Below, piece after piece: positions 42,354 to 51,148 of a DNA stretch of 64,000 bases. A model generated the notes under the pieces. That model worked only from the letters and a program-made list of their open reading frames with translations, was not told the origin of the DNA and made no database searches. Location: the NCBI GenBank assembly GCA_000751555.1, contig CCEZ01000075.1, positions 124,001 to 188,000 of the forward strand, given 5' to 3'. Every line of letters starts with the position of its first letter. Position 1 is the stretch's first letter. Source of the DNA: Anaerosalibacter massiliensis. GTDB taxonomy: Bacteria; Bacillota; Clostridia; Tissierellales; Sporanaerobacteraceae. Position numbers and translations under genes: made by a program.

Positions 42354-43358
42354 ATGAGGATTAAATTCGATGATATGGTTGAAGAATTCAAAAGAATATT
42401 AATAAAAAAAGGTTTAAGTGAAGAAAATGCATATGAATCTGCCAAACTATTTGCTGAGAATAGTTTAGATGGTGTTTATTCCCATGGTATCAATAGATTT
42501 CCAAGGGTTATTAGTTATATTGATAAAGGATATATAGATGTAAATGCTAAAGCAGAAAAAGTGAAAGGATTCGGTGCATTAGAAAGATGGGATGGGAAAA
42601 GAGGAATGGGAAATTTAAATGCAAAGATCGCTATGGATCGTGCTATTAAACTTTCAAAAGAATATGGCATTGGTATTGTAGCTTTAGGCAACACAAATCA
42701 CTGGATGAGGGCTGGTTCTTATGGTTGGCAAGCGGCAGATGCAGGATGCATAGGTATCTGCTGGACCAATACTATGCCAAATATGCCAGCATGGGGAGCT
42801 AAAGATAGAAGAATAGGTAACAATCCTTTTGTAATGGCTATACCTAGAAGTAATGGAGAACATGTAGTAATAGATACAGCAATGTCACAATTTTCCTATG
42901 GCAAAATAGAAGAATATAAATTAAGAGGAGAAGAACTTCCGGTAGTTGGTGGATTCGACACAGAAGGAAGAATAACAAAAGATCCAATTGAAATTGAAAA
43001 AACATGGAGAGTATTACCTATAGGTTTTTGGAAGGGCTCAGGTATGTCCATTGGATTTGATTTAATAGCAACAATTCTATCTGGAGGATTTTCTACATCA
43101 GAAATTGGGGAAAAATTTGAAGATGAATATGGGCTATCTCAAATTTTAATTGCTATTGACCCTAATAAGTTTAATTCTACTGAAGTATCTGATGGCATTG
43201 TAAACAGAGTATTAGCAGATTTAAAAAAATCAGAACCAGCAAAAGAAAATTTAAAAGTACATTATCCAGGTGAAAGAGTCATATCAGTAAGAAAAGATAA
43301 TCTTTTAAATGGAATACCAGTAGTGGATGAAATTTGGAGAAATATTAAAAATATGTAA
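42354..43358 (+). CDS. Ldh2/MDH2-type dehydrogenase, 2,3-diketogulonate reductase-like
   Basis: NAD(P)-dependent oxidoreductase of 334 residues in the malate/L-lactate (type 2) family. GVYSHGINRFPR holds the catalytic His, and NTNHWMRAGSYGWQAAD with CWTNTMPNMPAWGAK closely follows the YiaK/DlgD pattern. It likely reduces a 2-keto sugar acid. ATG 42354 follows AAGGGGG. It is 106 bases after the HExxH gene and just before uxuA, so it is probably part of the same sugar-acid pathway. Confidence 0.82.
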   Translation: MRIKFDDMVEEFKRILIKKGLSEENAYESAKLFAENSLDGVYSHGINRFPRVISYIDKGYIDVNAKAEKVKGFGALERWDGKRGMGNLNAKIAMDRAIKLSKEYGIGIVALGNTNHWMRAGSYGWQAADAGCIGICWTNTMPNMPAWGAKDRRIGNNPFVMAIPRSNGEHVVIDTAMSQFSYGKIEEYKLRGEELPVVGGFDTEGRITKDPIEIEKTWRVLPIGFWKGSGMSIGFDLIATILSGGFSTSEIGEKFEDEYGLSQILIAIDPNKFNSTEVSDGIVNRVLADLKKSEPAKENLKVHYPGERVISVRKDNLLNGIPVVDEIWRNIKNM

Positions 43359-43420
43359 TATTTATGTTAAAAAGAGTTTTTAAATAAAAATACTACAAAA
43401 TTATGAAAGTAGGGAACTAT

Positions 43421-44467
43421 ATGAAACTATCTTTTAGATGGTATGGTAAAGATGATCCAATTAAAATTGAATATATTAAACAAATACCAAGTATGCATAG
43501 TATTGTAACTGCCATATATGATGTTCCAGTTGGAGAAGTATGGAGCATAGAAAGTATAATAAGTTTGAAAGAAAAAGTAGAGAATTCAGGACTTAAATTT
43601 GATGTAATAGAAAGTGTCCCTGTACATGAAGATATAAAACTTGGTCTTCCTACAAGGGATAGATATATTGAAAATTATAAAGAAAATATTAGAAACTTAG
43701 CTAAAGCTGGAGTTAAAGTAATTTGTTATAATTTTATGCCAGTATTTGATTGGACTCGTTCTCAATTGAATAAAGTTTTAGATGATGGATCAACAGCACT
43801 TGTCTATTATAAAGAGCAAATAGATAAGATGGATCCACTAAAAGGAGAAATATCACTTCCAGGATGGGATTCCAGCTACACTAAAGATGAACTAAAAGAT
43901 ATATTTGATCAATATTCAAAAATAGATGAAGAAGATCTTTGGGAAAATTTAGAGTATTTCTTAAAAGAAATTATTCCAGTGTCAGAAGAAAATGATGTAA
44001 AAATGGCAATCCATCCAGATGATCCACCATGGCCAATATTTGGACTACCAAGGATTATTACTAAAGAAGAAAATATTGATAGATTTCTAAGGCTAGTAGA
44101 CAATAAATATAACGGACTAACATTTTGTACAGGATCCTTAGGCAGTGGAGATTTTAATGATGTAGTTAAAATGGTAGACAAGTATTCAGCCCAGGGAAGA
44201 ATTCATTTTATACATGTAAGAAACATTAAACTTTTAGATGATGGAAGTTTTGAAGAAAGTGCTCACTATTCTTCAGAAGGGTCATTAGACATAGTAGAAA
44301 TAATGAAAGTTCTTCATAAAAATAAATTTGACGGATATCTACGTCCAGATCACGGTAGAATGATATGGGGAGAAACTGGAAGACCAGGATATGGATTATA
44401 CGATAGAGCCTTAGGTGCAATGTATATAGTAGGAATTTGGGAAACCCTTAATAAGTTCCATAGTTAG
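43421..44467 (+). CDS. uxuA: Mannonate dehydratase
   Basis: TIM-barrel dehydratase of 348 residues that converts D-mannonate to [17 protein letters not shown] at the start, [30 protein letters not shown] and FIHVRN are characteristic, with Cys/His metal ligands in that region (TFCTGSLG). ATG 43421 is chosen because GTAGGGAAC precedes it; ATG 43403 lies upstream of that site. It feeds KdgK and Eda, encoded on the other side of iclR. No uxaB/uxaC was seen, so mannonate or a precursor may be taken up directly. Confidence 0.92.
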   Translation: MKLSFRWYGKDDPIKIEYIKQIPSMHSIVTAIYDVPVGEVWSIESIISLKEKVENSGLKFDVIESVPVHEDIKLGLPTRDRYIENYKENIRNLAKAGVKVICYNFMPVFDWTRSQLNKVLDDGSTALVYYKEQIDKMDPLKGEISLPGWDSSYTKDELKDIFDQYSKIDEEDLWENLEYFLKEIIPVSEENDVKMAIHPDDPPWPIFGLPRIITKEENIDRFLRLVDNKYNGLTFCTGSLGSGDFNDVVKMVDKYSAQGRIHFIHVRNIKLLDDGSFEESAHYSSEGSLDIVEIMKVLHKNKFDGYLRPDHGRMIWGETGRPGYGLYDRALGAMYIVGIWETLNKFHS

Positions 44468-44515
44468 AAACATAGATAGATTTATATTTGATTGGAATTA
44501 TATATTGCTAACAAA

Positions 44516-44555
44516 ACAAAGTTCTATGTATCAAACTTTATGCATAGAACTTTGT
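44516..44555. terminator. Hairpin after uxuA
   Basis: ACAAAGTTCTATG pairs with CATAGAACTTTGT around a 14-base loop. The tail is TATATAC rather than a U-run, so it may act as a weak terminator or an mRNA-end stabiliser. Confidence 0.55.
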
Positions 44556-45029
44556 TATATACTTATTAAGTCTTATTCTAACAAGTTCCAAAGTATTCTT
44601 TGTTGCATCTTTCCGATAATTCCAAGTATAAATGTCTTTCTCATCAAATCTTAACTCAAAATTTGTAGCTTGAGAGAATTTTTCAGCAAAATTTCCTATT
44701 CCAATTTGTACTTGTAACACTTATTAGTATATAATACAATACTTTTTTCAATCCTCATCCTATATGGTCATGTAGTTTGGGATATTGTTTAAATAACTAG
44801 TAATTAATATCTATTTATGTAGTAAATTGGTATATAATAAGGATGTGGAGGATGTAAAATGGAATCACAAATATTGTATCAAAATATATAATATAACTTT
44901 TTTATTTAACTTAGAAACAAAAAAATATTGCAATACAAGAAGGAACTATTGAGGTTTTTATACGATATAATGAATCAAAGATATTTTCAAGAAAAGCTTA
45001 AAAGTGGAAATATGTAAGGAGTTATGTAT
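44538..45029. other. Gene scraps between uxuA and mgtC
   Basis: On the minus strand, 44568-44720 reads NFAEKFSQATNFELRFDEKD followed by IYTWNYRKDATKNTLELVRI, which looks like a real protein tail but has no start or ribosome site. On the plus strand near 44920-44990, IQEGTIEVFIRYNESKIFSRKA is a second scrap. Neither family is recognised. A short ATG frame with a GGAGG site at about 44861 ends after ten codons. Confidence 0.35.
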
Positions 45030-45746
45030 ATGATTAGCCATAAAGAGATAATAATAAGACTGATTCTTTCAGCCATAACTGGTGGTTTAATTGGAGTGGA
45101 AAGGGAAGTAAATAATAGACCAGCAGGCCTTAGAACTCATATTTTAGTAAGTGTTGGTTCTGCCTTAATGATGCTTGTGTCCATAGATGGATTTTATGAT
45201 GTAGAGACAGGACTAAGAACAGCAGATTCAGCAAGATTGGCAGCTCAAGTAGTAAGTGGTATAGGATTTTTAGGAGCTGGAACTATAATTAAAACTGGTA
45301 GCAATATAAAAGGGTTAACTACTGCTGCTAGTCTATGGGCTTGTGCATGTGTAGGGTTAGCTATTGGTAATGGCTACTATTTAGGAGGACTGTTGACATC
45401 AGTTATTATTTTATTTACCTTAATGAGTTTAAGATCTATTGAAAAAAGAATATTTAAAGGAAAATATAAAAAACTAGAAATTATCAGTATCAATAGACCT
45501 GGCCTCATTGGTGAAATAGGCATGTTATTAGGTAAACATGATATAATTATAAAAGATATAAATATTGTAGATGGTGAAATTGAAGATAGAGAAGAACATG
45601 GAACTATGGAAATACATTTTATGGTGAAAGTACGGAAGAATTTTAACCCCAATAATTTCTTTCGTGAAATTTATAAAATAGAGGGAATATTTGAGGCCCT
45701 ATTCGATGGTATAAGAATCCATGACAATAATTTTCAGGTACTTTAG
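45030..45746 (+). CDS. MgtC/SapB family membrane protein
   Basis: A 238-residue protein. The N-terminal half has four to five membrane helices with GGLIGVEREVNNRPAGLRTH, GIGFLGAGTI and GLTTAASLWACACVGLAIG, the MgtC signature. The C-terminal ~90 residues are a soluble ACT-like domain. MgtC proteins relate to magnesium homeostasis; the exact role is unknown here. ATG 45030 gives an 8-base gap from AAGGAG; ATG 45024 is too close. The C-terminal coding part is copied at 52090-52257. Confidence 0.87.
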   Translation: MISHKEIIIRLILSAITGGLIGVEREVNNRPAGLRTHILVSVGSALMMLVSIDGFYDVETGLRTADSARLAAQVVSGIGFLGAGTIIKTGSNIKGLTTAASLWACACVGLAIGNGYYLGGLLTSVIILFTLMSLRSIEKRIFKGKYKKLEIISINRPGLIGEIGMLLGKHDIIIKDINIVDGEIEDREEHGTMEIHFMVKVRKNFNPNNFFREIYKIEGIFEALFDGIRIHDNNFQVL

Positions 45747-45775
45747 ACAAAATGTGATGACATTTGAATTTATTT

Positions 45776-45853
45776 AGCTTTTAAGCCATTTGACAAAATA
45801 AAAGGGTATAGTATTATCGATGTAGCCAAATGTTATTATTCTACCTATGAGGA
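45776..45853 (+). CRISPR. Second CRISPR leader/repeat relic (truncated repeat)
   Basis: TTTTAAGCCATTTGACA onward repeats the end of the leader at 1275-1327, including a TTGACA (45790-45795) and TATTAT box, and then GTTATTATTCTACCTATGAGGA (45832-45853 approx.) matches the first 22 bases of the solitary repeat with one change. The repeat's 3' ATTGAAAC end is missing and replaced by a transaldolase gene fragment. Confidence 0.55.
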
Positions 45854-46024
45854 TGGAGTAAATGTAGTAAAAGATCTTTTAACAATATTTAAACATGGAA
45901 TTCAAAGTGTTACAATATTAGTAGATGTAGCTAAATCTTTAGTAATTATCCTCTAACAAATTATAATGTAGATAAATTTGTATTAGACTGGAAAAAAGCA
46001 TTTGGAGAAGGAACTAAATAATAG
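45853..46024 (+). pseudogene. Decayed 3' fragment of a transaldolase gene
   Basis: From GATGGAGTAAATGTAGTAAA to GGAACTAAATAATAG this follows 31583-31830 closely, with an internal deletion of about 75 bases between two ATATTTAAA copies, plus frameshifts. The sequence after the stop (GGACAGTA) also matches. It is fused at GGATGG to the truncated CRISPR repeat. Confidence 0.85.
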
Positions 46025-46426
46025 AATAGTGAAATAGGACAGTACTTTTCCATTGTTTAGAAAATGATTAAATTTGTTAAAATAATTTTCTACGAACTTA
46101 GATATGCTAATCAGTATATTTAAGTTCGTTTTTCTTTTAAAATTATATACTGAGAAGAAAACTCTAAAGAATTAGGTAAAGATACAGATAAGGAAATAGA
46201 AGAAGAGACTACCAAAAAAACTTTAGATTTAAGATTTATCACAGACTTAAAATATATAGAAGAATAGGGACAAAAAATAATATTTAAAACTATGGTGAAA
46301 TCATGAAATGAAAAAATAAATTATACAAAAATAAAAATTGTTTATTTAACGGCTATTTAATATTATATTTTCAGTAAATTTTTTTAGGAAAAATAATTTT
46401 TCCTTATAATCCTAGATATTTCTAAA
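46025..46426 (+). other. Decayed DNA with a terminator and a short coding scrap
   Basis: A hairpin at 46093-46135 (CGAACTTAGATAT with a partner ending TTAAGTTCG, then TTTTTC) resembles the iclR terminator at 37835. Downstream, NSKELGKDTDKEIEEETTKK followed by TLDLRFITDLKYIEE ends at a TAG near 46265; its family is not recognised and it has no start. From 46270 to 46426 I see only AT-rich sequence. Confidence 0.4.
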
Positions 46427-46429
46427 ATA

Positions 46430-46542
46430 TTAGAAATATTTTTTTATACTTATAAATTTTTAGAAATATAAAAAATAGGATAAATTCAATACTTATATTT
46501 ATCATTATAAAATCTCATTAGGAAACTTCTAATTAATTAGAA
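46430..46542 (+). promoter_or_regulatory. Two palindromic activator sites upstream of a sigma-54 promoter
   Basis: TTCTAAAATATTAGAA (46430-46445) and TTCTAATTAATTAGAA (46527-46542) both fit TTCTAA-N4-TTAGAA, centre to centre 97 bases, and lie about 100-200 bases upstream of the -24/-12 element. That is where enhancer-binding activators of sigma-54 RNA polymerase sit. The likely binder is the activator encoded at 49793-51148. Confidence 0.7.
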
Positions 46543-46637
46543 AAAAATTAAAGATATACTTTTTCATATAATTAAATAATATATCTCAAAACCCTTAAAG
46601 AAAGAGATTTCAAACAATCTTAATGATTGTTAAATAA

Positions 46638-46654
46638 TTGGCATTCTAATTGCA
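46638..46654 (+). promoter_or_regulatory. Sigma-54 (-24/-12) promoter
   Basis: TTGGCATTCTAATTGCA matches the consensus TTGGCACRNNNNTTGCW with the GG and GC dinucleotides at the correct 10-base spacing. It lies 40 bases before the CitMHS gene. No sigma-A boxes are obvious near it. Confidence 0.75.
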
Positions 46655-46693
46655 ATATAGTAATAGTATAAAAAAACAAAGGAGGTTTTGTTT

Positions 46694-47992
46694 ATGTTAG
46701 CAATTTTAGGACTCTTAACAATCATTACACTTTTGTTGCTTATAATGAGCAATAGAGTATCAGCAACGGTGGCTTTAATCATTGTTCCAATTATATTTGC
46801 TTTAGTAGGGGGATTTGGAAACCAAATTGGTGAATTTATGATTGAAGGTATTAAAGGGATTGCACCTGTAGGTACAATGTTTATATTTGCTATTCTATTT
46901 TTTGGAGTTCTTACGGATGCAGGAACTTTTGACCCTATCATTAATAGAATTCTAAATAAGGTGGGAAATGATCCGGTAAAGATAGCTATAGGAACAGCTA
47001 TTCTTGCAATGCTTGTACATCTTGATGGTTCAGGAGCAGTGACATTTTTAGTAACTATACCTGCTATGATTCCTTTATATGATGCACTTGGTATGAATAG
47101 ACATGTACTTGCAACTATTACAGCTCTTTCTGCAGGAGTAATGAATATTTTACCTTGGGGAGGTCCTACATTGAGGGCAGCTACAGCTTTAGAGGTGTCA
47201 GTTACTGAATTGTTTACACCATTATTGCCTGCCGTAATAGTTGGTATTTTATTCGTCATATTTGTTGCATATAGGATAGGTAAAAGGGAAAGGAAAAGAA
47301 TAGGTGAAATAGATACTTTAAAAAATATTAGCTTAGATAATGGAATAGATGAAGATAAAAAAGAACTTGCTCGACCTAAGATGTTTACTATAAATATAGT
47401 AACTATTATAGTTACTATAGGTGTATTGATTTCAGGAATTTTGCCACCAGCAGCAATATTTATGATAGCTTTTTCATTTGCATTAATTATTAATTATCCT
47501 AAGATTAATGATCAAAAAGAAAGGGTAGATGCCCATGCAAAAGAAGCATTAATGATGGCTAGTATCCTTTTTGCTGCAGGAGCTTTCACAGGAATACTTA
47601 GGGAATCTGGTATGATTCAAGCAATGGCAGATGCTACTGTTTCAGCTATTCCAAAATCACTAGGTAGATTTATACCAATGATGGTGGGGATAATTTCTAT
47701 GCCGGCTAGTTTATTGTTTGATCCAGATTCTTTTTACTTTGGAATATTGCCAGTATTATCATCTACAGCAGAAGCTTTTGGAGTTCAGGGCATAGGAGTG
47801 GGAAGAGCAGCTATACTTGGGCAAATGACGACAGGCTTTCCAGTAAGTCCTTTAACTGGATCTACATTTTTATTAATAGGCTTAGCAAAAGTAGATTTTG
47901 GAGAACACCAAAAGAAAACTATTCCATATGCTTTTTTAAATACTATTATTATGTTGATAGTAGCATTTATTGTTGGAGCAATATCTATTTAA
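46694..47992 (+). CDS. CitMHS family citrate/organic acid transporter
   Basis: Polytopic membrane protein of 432 residues related to the metal-citrate:proton symporters CitM/CitH. About eleven hydrophobic helices; conserved stretches include GTMFIFAILFFGVLTDAGTFDP, split as TDAGTFDPIINRIL, plus HLDGSGAVTFLVTIPAM, and NILPWGGPTLRA. ATG 46694 follows GGAGG by 8 bases. It is the first gene behind the sigma-54 promoter and presumably imports the acid degraded by the AtuA-type pair. Citrate itself is not certain. Confidence 0.87.
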   Translation: MLAILGLLTIITLLLLIMSNRVSATVALIIVPIIFALVGGFGNQIGEFMIEGIKGIAPVGTMFIFAILFFGVLTDAGTFDPIINRILNKVGNDPVKIAIGTAILAMLVHLDGSGAVTFLVTIPAMIPLYDALGMNRHVLATITALSAGVMNILPWGGPTLRAATALEVSVTELFTPLLPAVIVGILFVIFVAYRIGKRERKRIGEIDTLKNISLDNGIDEDKKELARPKMFTINIVTIIVTIGVLISGILPPAAIFMIAFSFALIINYPKINDQKERVDAHAKEALMMASILFAAGAFTGILRESGMIQAMADATVSAIPKSLGRFIPMMVGIISMPASLLFDPDSFYFGILPVLSSTAEAFGVQGIGVGRAAILGQMTTGFPVSPLTGSTFLLIGLAKVDFGEHQKKTIPYAFLNTIIMLIVAFIVGAISI

Positions 47993-48020
47993 AAAGATAA
48001 TATAAGGAGGCTATTTTAGT

Positions 48021-49364
48021 ATGAAAACCATTAGAATAGGAACAGGAGCAGGTTATGCTGGTGATAGAATTGAACCAGCAATAGAATTAATTGAAAAAGG
48101 TAACATAGACTATATAATTTTTGAATGTTTAGCAGAAAGAACTATTGCAATTGCCCAAGAACAGAAATTGAAAAATCCTAATAAAGGATACAATGATTTA
48201 TTAGAATATAGAATGGAAAAAATATTATCTTCGTGCCAAAAAAACAATGTTAAGATAATTACAAACATGGGTGCTGCGAACCCTATAGCTGCTGCAAAGA
48301 TAACAAAAAAAATAGCAGAAGAAAAAGGTTTAAGAGATTTGAAAATTGCATCAGTGTTAGGTGATGATGTTTTAGAAAAAATAGATAAATATATGGGATA
48401 TAAAGTACTAGAAACAGGGGAAGAACTTGAGAAACTAAAAGGTCAAATAGTATCAGCTAACGCATATTTAGGAATAGATGGTATATTAGAAGCTTTGGAA
48501 AATGGTGCAGATATTATAATAACAGGTCGTGTAGCAGACCCAGCTTTATTCTTAGCACCTTTAGTGTATGAATTTAACTGGGGTTTAGAAGATTATGAGA
48601 TTATTGGAAAAGGTATAATAATAGGACATTTGTTAGAATGTGGAGGCCAAGTTACAGGCGGATATTATGCAGATCCAGACTATAAAGATGTTGAAAGATT
48701 GTGGGAATTAGGTTTTCCAATTGCAGAAGTAAAAGATAATGGAGATGCTATTATTACAAAAGTGGAAGGTTCAGGTGGAAAAGTTTCTTTAGATACTTGT
48801 AAAGAACAGTTATTATATGAAATACATGATCCATCTCAATATTTGACACCAGATGGAATTGCAGATTTTACTAATCTTCATTTAAAAGAGGTAGAAAAAG
48901 ATAAAGTATCTATAAAAGGAGGCAAGGGAGCTAAAAGACCTGATAAGTTGAAAGTAAGTATAGGATATAAAGATTGTTTTATAGGAGTTGGAGAAATAAG
49001 TTATGGAGGATCAGGAGCTGTTAAAAGAGCAAAATTGGCCGCTAAGATTGTCCAAGAAAGATTAGAAATGCAAGAAATCTCTGTAGATGAAATTAGATAC
49101 GATTTAATAGGAATAAATTCTCTCTATGGAAATGTTATAAATATTTATGATAAGGAACTAAATGAAGTAAGGCTCCGAATTAGTGCTAGAACCAATGATA
49201 AAGATATAGCAAATAAAGTTGTGAATGAAGTGGAAGCATTATATACAAATGGACCAGCAGGTGGTGGTGGTGCTGAAAAATCTATTAAGGAAATAGTGTC
49301 CGTAGCATCCATATTTATTCCTCGCAATGATGTAGATATAAAAGTAATGTATGAGGAGGTTTAA
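48021..49364 (+). CDS. AtuA-type (DUF1446) acyclic terpene/organic acid utilisation protein
   Basis: A 447-residue protein of the DUF1446/AtuA family: RIGTGAGYAGDRIEPA, ITNMGAANPIAAAKI, ADIIITGRVADPALFLAP, LLECGGQVTGGYYADPDYKD and GPAGGGGAEKS are conserved blocks. The family takes part in degradation of acyclic terpenes or branched acids, but its reaction is not established. It starts 28 bases after the transporter and is followed after 5 bases by its small partner. Confidence 0.85.
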   Translation: MKTIRIGTGAGYAGDRIEPAIELIEKGNIDYIIFECLAERTIAIAQEQKLKNPNKGYNDLLEYRMEKILSSCQKNNVKIITNMGAANPIAAAKITKKIAEEKGLRDLKIASVLGDDVLEKIDKYMGYKVLETGEELEKLKGQIVSANAYLGIDGILEALENGADIIITGRVADPALFLAPLVYEFNWGLEDYEIIGKGIIIGHLLECGGQVTGGYYADPDYKDVERLWELGFPIAEVKDNGDAIITKVEGSGGKVSLDTCKEQLLYEIHDPSQYLTPDGIADFTNLHLKEVEKDKVSIKGGKGAKRPDKLKVSIGYKDCFIGVGEISYGGSGAVKRAKLAAKIVQERLEMQEISVDEIRYDLIGINSLYGNVINIYDKELNEVRLRISARTNDKDIANKVVNEVEALYTNGPAGGGGAEKSIKEIVSVASIFIPRNDVDIKVMYEEV

Positions 49365-49369
49365 TAAAA

Positions 49370-49681
49370 ATGAAAATTAAATTAAGAGAAATTGCACATT
49401 CAAGAACTGGAGATAAAGGAAACATATCTAATATCTCTTTGATAGTATATGATGAAAAAGATTATAAAAAGATAAAAGAAAATGTAACTTCTGATAAAGT
49501 AAAAGAATGGTTTAAAGGTATTGTTAAAGGAGATGTTCAAAGGTATGAACTTCCTAATATAGGAGCATTGAATTTTGTTATGAAAGATGCCTTAGGAGGA
49601 GGAGTTACAAGATCTCTAGCAATAGATAAACATGGTAAAAGTTTAAGCTCTGCATTATTAGAAATTGAAATAAATGTTTAA
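49370..49681 (+). CDS. AtuA-associated small ferredoxin-fold-like protein
   Basis: A 103-residue protein with the start IAHSRTGDKGNISNISLI and ending ALGGGVTRSLAIDKHGKSLSSALLEIEI. This domain is fused to or encoded beside DUF1446 proteins in many bacteria and probably forms a complex with them. Here the two are separate but tightly spaced genes. The function is unknown. Confidence 0.8.
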   Translation: MKIKLREIAHSRTGDKGNISNISLIVYDEKDYKKIKENVTSDKVKEWFKGIVKGDVQRYELPNIGALNFVMKDALGGGVTRSLAIDKHGKSLSSALLEIEINV

Positions 49682-49717
49682 ATAAGGAAGTGCTCTAAGA
49701 GCACTTCCTTATTTTTT
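49681..49717 (+). terminator. Terminator after the AtuA-type operon
   Basis: AATAAGGAAGTGCTCT pairs with AGAGCACTTCCTTATT and runs into T residues. The stop codon of the small protein is at the base of the stem. Confidence 0.9.
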
Positions 49718-49792
49718 CAAAAAAAGGTATAATATAAATCTAATATATTGTTTATAGTTATTATATATTTTCCCTTTAAAGGAGAGGATATT

Positions 49793-51148
49793 ATGATATT
49801 GGATAGGTTGACTAAGACTATTTTAGATTCTCTACATGAAGGAATTCTAATAATAAATTCGGAAGGTATTGTAATATATGTGAATTCATCTTATACAAAA
49901 ATTACTGGAATAGACTATAATAAAATAGTTGGATATAAGCTAGATGAGGTTAGAACTGGAGCTATGTTACCTAATGTAGTTAAAACAGGGAAAAAGTTGT
50001 TAAGAGTTAAAAGAAAAACAGAGGATTTAGAATATATTGTAAATATGACACCTATAATATTGGAAGGACAAATAAGAGGTGCAATATCTGTAGTTATGGA
50101 ATTAACAGATGCATATAAACTTACAAAGGAATTAGAAAAATCTAATAAAATGATAAACACTCTAAAACATGAAATAAAGAATGTGCGTAAGGCTAAATAT
50201 ACTTTTGATGATATAGTAGCAGAAGATGAGAGGTCTTTAAAAACAATTGATTATGCTAAGAAAATTTCAAGAAGCAATTTACCTGTCCATATTTATGGTG
50301 AAAGTGGTACAGGAAAAGAGCTTTTTGCTCATGCCATACATAATGAAAGCGATAGAAGGGAAGAGCCATTTATAATAGTAAATTGTGCTAATTTAGATAA
50401 GCAATTATTAGAAAGTGAGTTATTTGGATATGAAGAAGGTTCTTTTACAGGATCATTAAAGGGCGGTAAAATGGGACTTTTTGAAGTGGCAAGCGGTGGA
50501 ACTATATTTTTAGATGAAATTGCTGAAATAGACTATTTTTTACAGGCAAAATTGCTCAGAGTGTTACAGGAAAAGACTATAAGAAGAATAGGCGGTATTG
50601 AAGAAATACCAGTTGATGTTAGAGTTATTTCAGCTACAAATAAATCATTAGAAAAAGAAATAGAAGAGAAAAGATTTAGACAGGATCTTTTTTATAGAAT
50701 TAATGTATTTCCTTTATATGTTTTTCCTTTAAGAGATAGGAAGAATGATATCAAAGTATTAGTTAGAGTATTTATGGAAGAAATTCAAAGAGACTATAAA
50801 AGAAATGTAGGAATAACAGATAATGCAATGAAGCTACTTTATGAATACAATTGGCCGGGGAATATAAGAGAGTTAAAAAATACTATTGCTTTTGCAGCAA
50901 ACATGACTGAAGATTTTAATATAGATATAGAACATTTTCCTAAACATATGCAAAAAAATGAAGATGAATTTTTTCTAAAAAGAAAGAAACTTGCTGATTA
51001 TGTAGAAGAAACGGAAATTTATGCCATAAAAAAAGCTTTACAAAAATATGGATATACGGTTAATGGTAAGAAAAAATGTTCTGAAGTTTTAGGTATATCT
51101 TTAGCTACTTTATATAATAAAATAAGTAAGTATAACATAGAAGTTTGA
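49793..51148 (+). CDS. Sigma-54-dependent transcriptional activator with PAS domain
   Basis: Enhancer-binding protein of 451 residues. N-terminal PAS sensor (about 10-110: LDSLHEGILIINSEGIVIYV), short coiled linker, AAA+ domain with Walker A GESGTGKELFAH, the sigma-54 contact loop GSFTGS (usually GAFTGA), Walker B GGTIFLDEIAE, and a C-terminal Fis-type helix-turn-helix (CSEVLGISLATLYNKISK). ATG 49793 follows AAAGGAGAGG. It lies directly downstream of the sigma-54 operon and most likely activates the promoter at 46638 via the TTCTAA-N4-TTAGAA sites. Confidence 0.9.
   Translation: MILDRLTKTILDSLHEGILIINSEGIVIYVNSSYTKITGIDYNKIVGYKLDEVRTGAMLPNVVKTGKKLLRVKRKTEDLEYIVNMTPIILEGQIRGAISVVMELTDAYKLTKELEKSNKMINTLKHEIKNVRKAKYTFDDIVAEDERSLKTIDYAKKISRSNLPVHIYGESGTGKELFAHAIHNESDRREEPFIIVNCANLDKQLLESELFGYEEGSFTGSLKGGKMGLFEVASGGTIFLDEIAEIDYFLQAKLLRVLQEKTIRRIGGIEEIPVDVRVISATNKSLEKEIEEKRFRQDLFYRINVFPLYVFPLRDRKNDIKVLVRVFMEEIQRDYKRNVGITDNAMKLLYEYNWPGNIRELKNTIAFAANMTEDFNIDIEHFPKHMQKNEDEFFLKRKKLADYVEETEIYAIKKALQKYGYTVNGKKKCSEVLGISLATLYNKISKYNIEV

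Noticed and set aside
46630-47259. Long minus-strand open frame opposite the CitMHS gene
   Set aside because: It is antisense to a clear transporter with a ribosome binding site and sigma-54 promoter; the translated frame is low-complexity Ile/Ser/Pro/Thr typical of a shadow frame.
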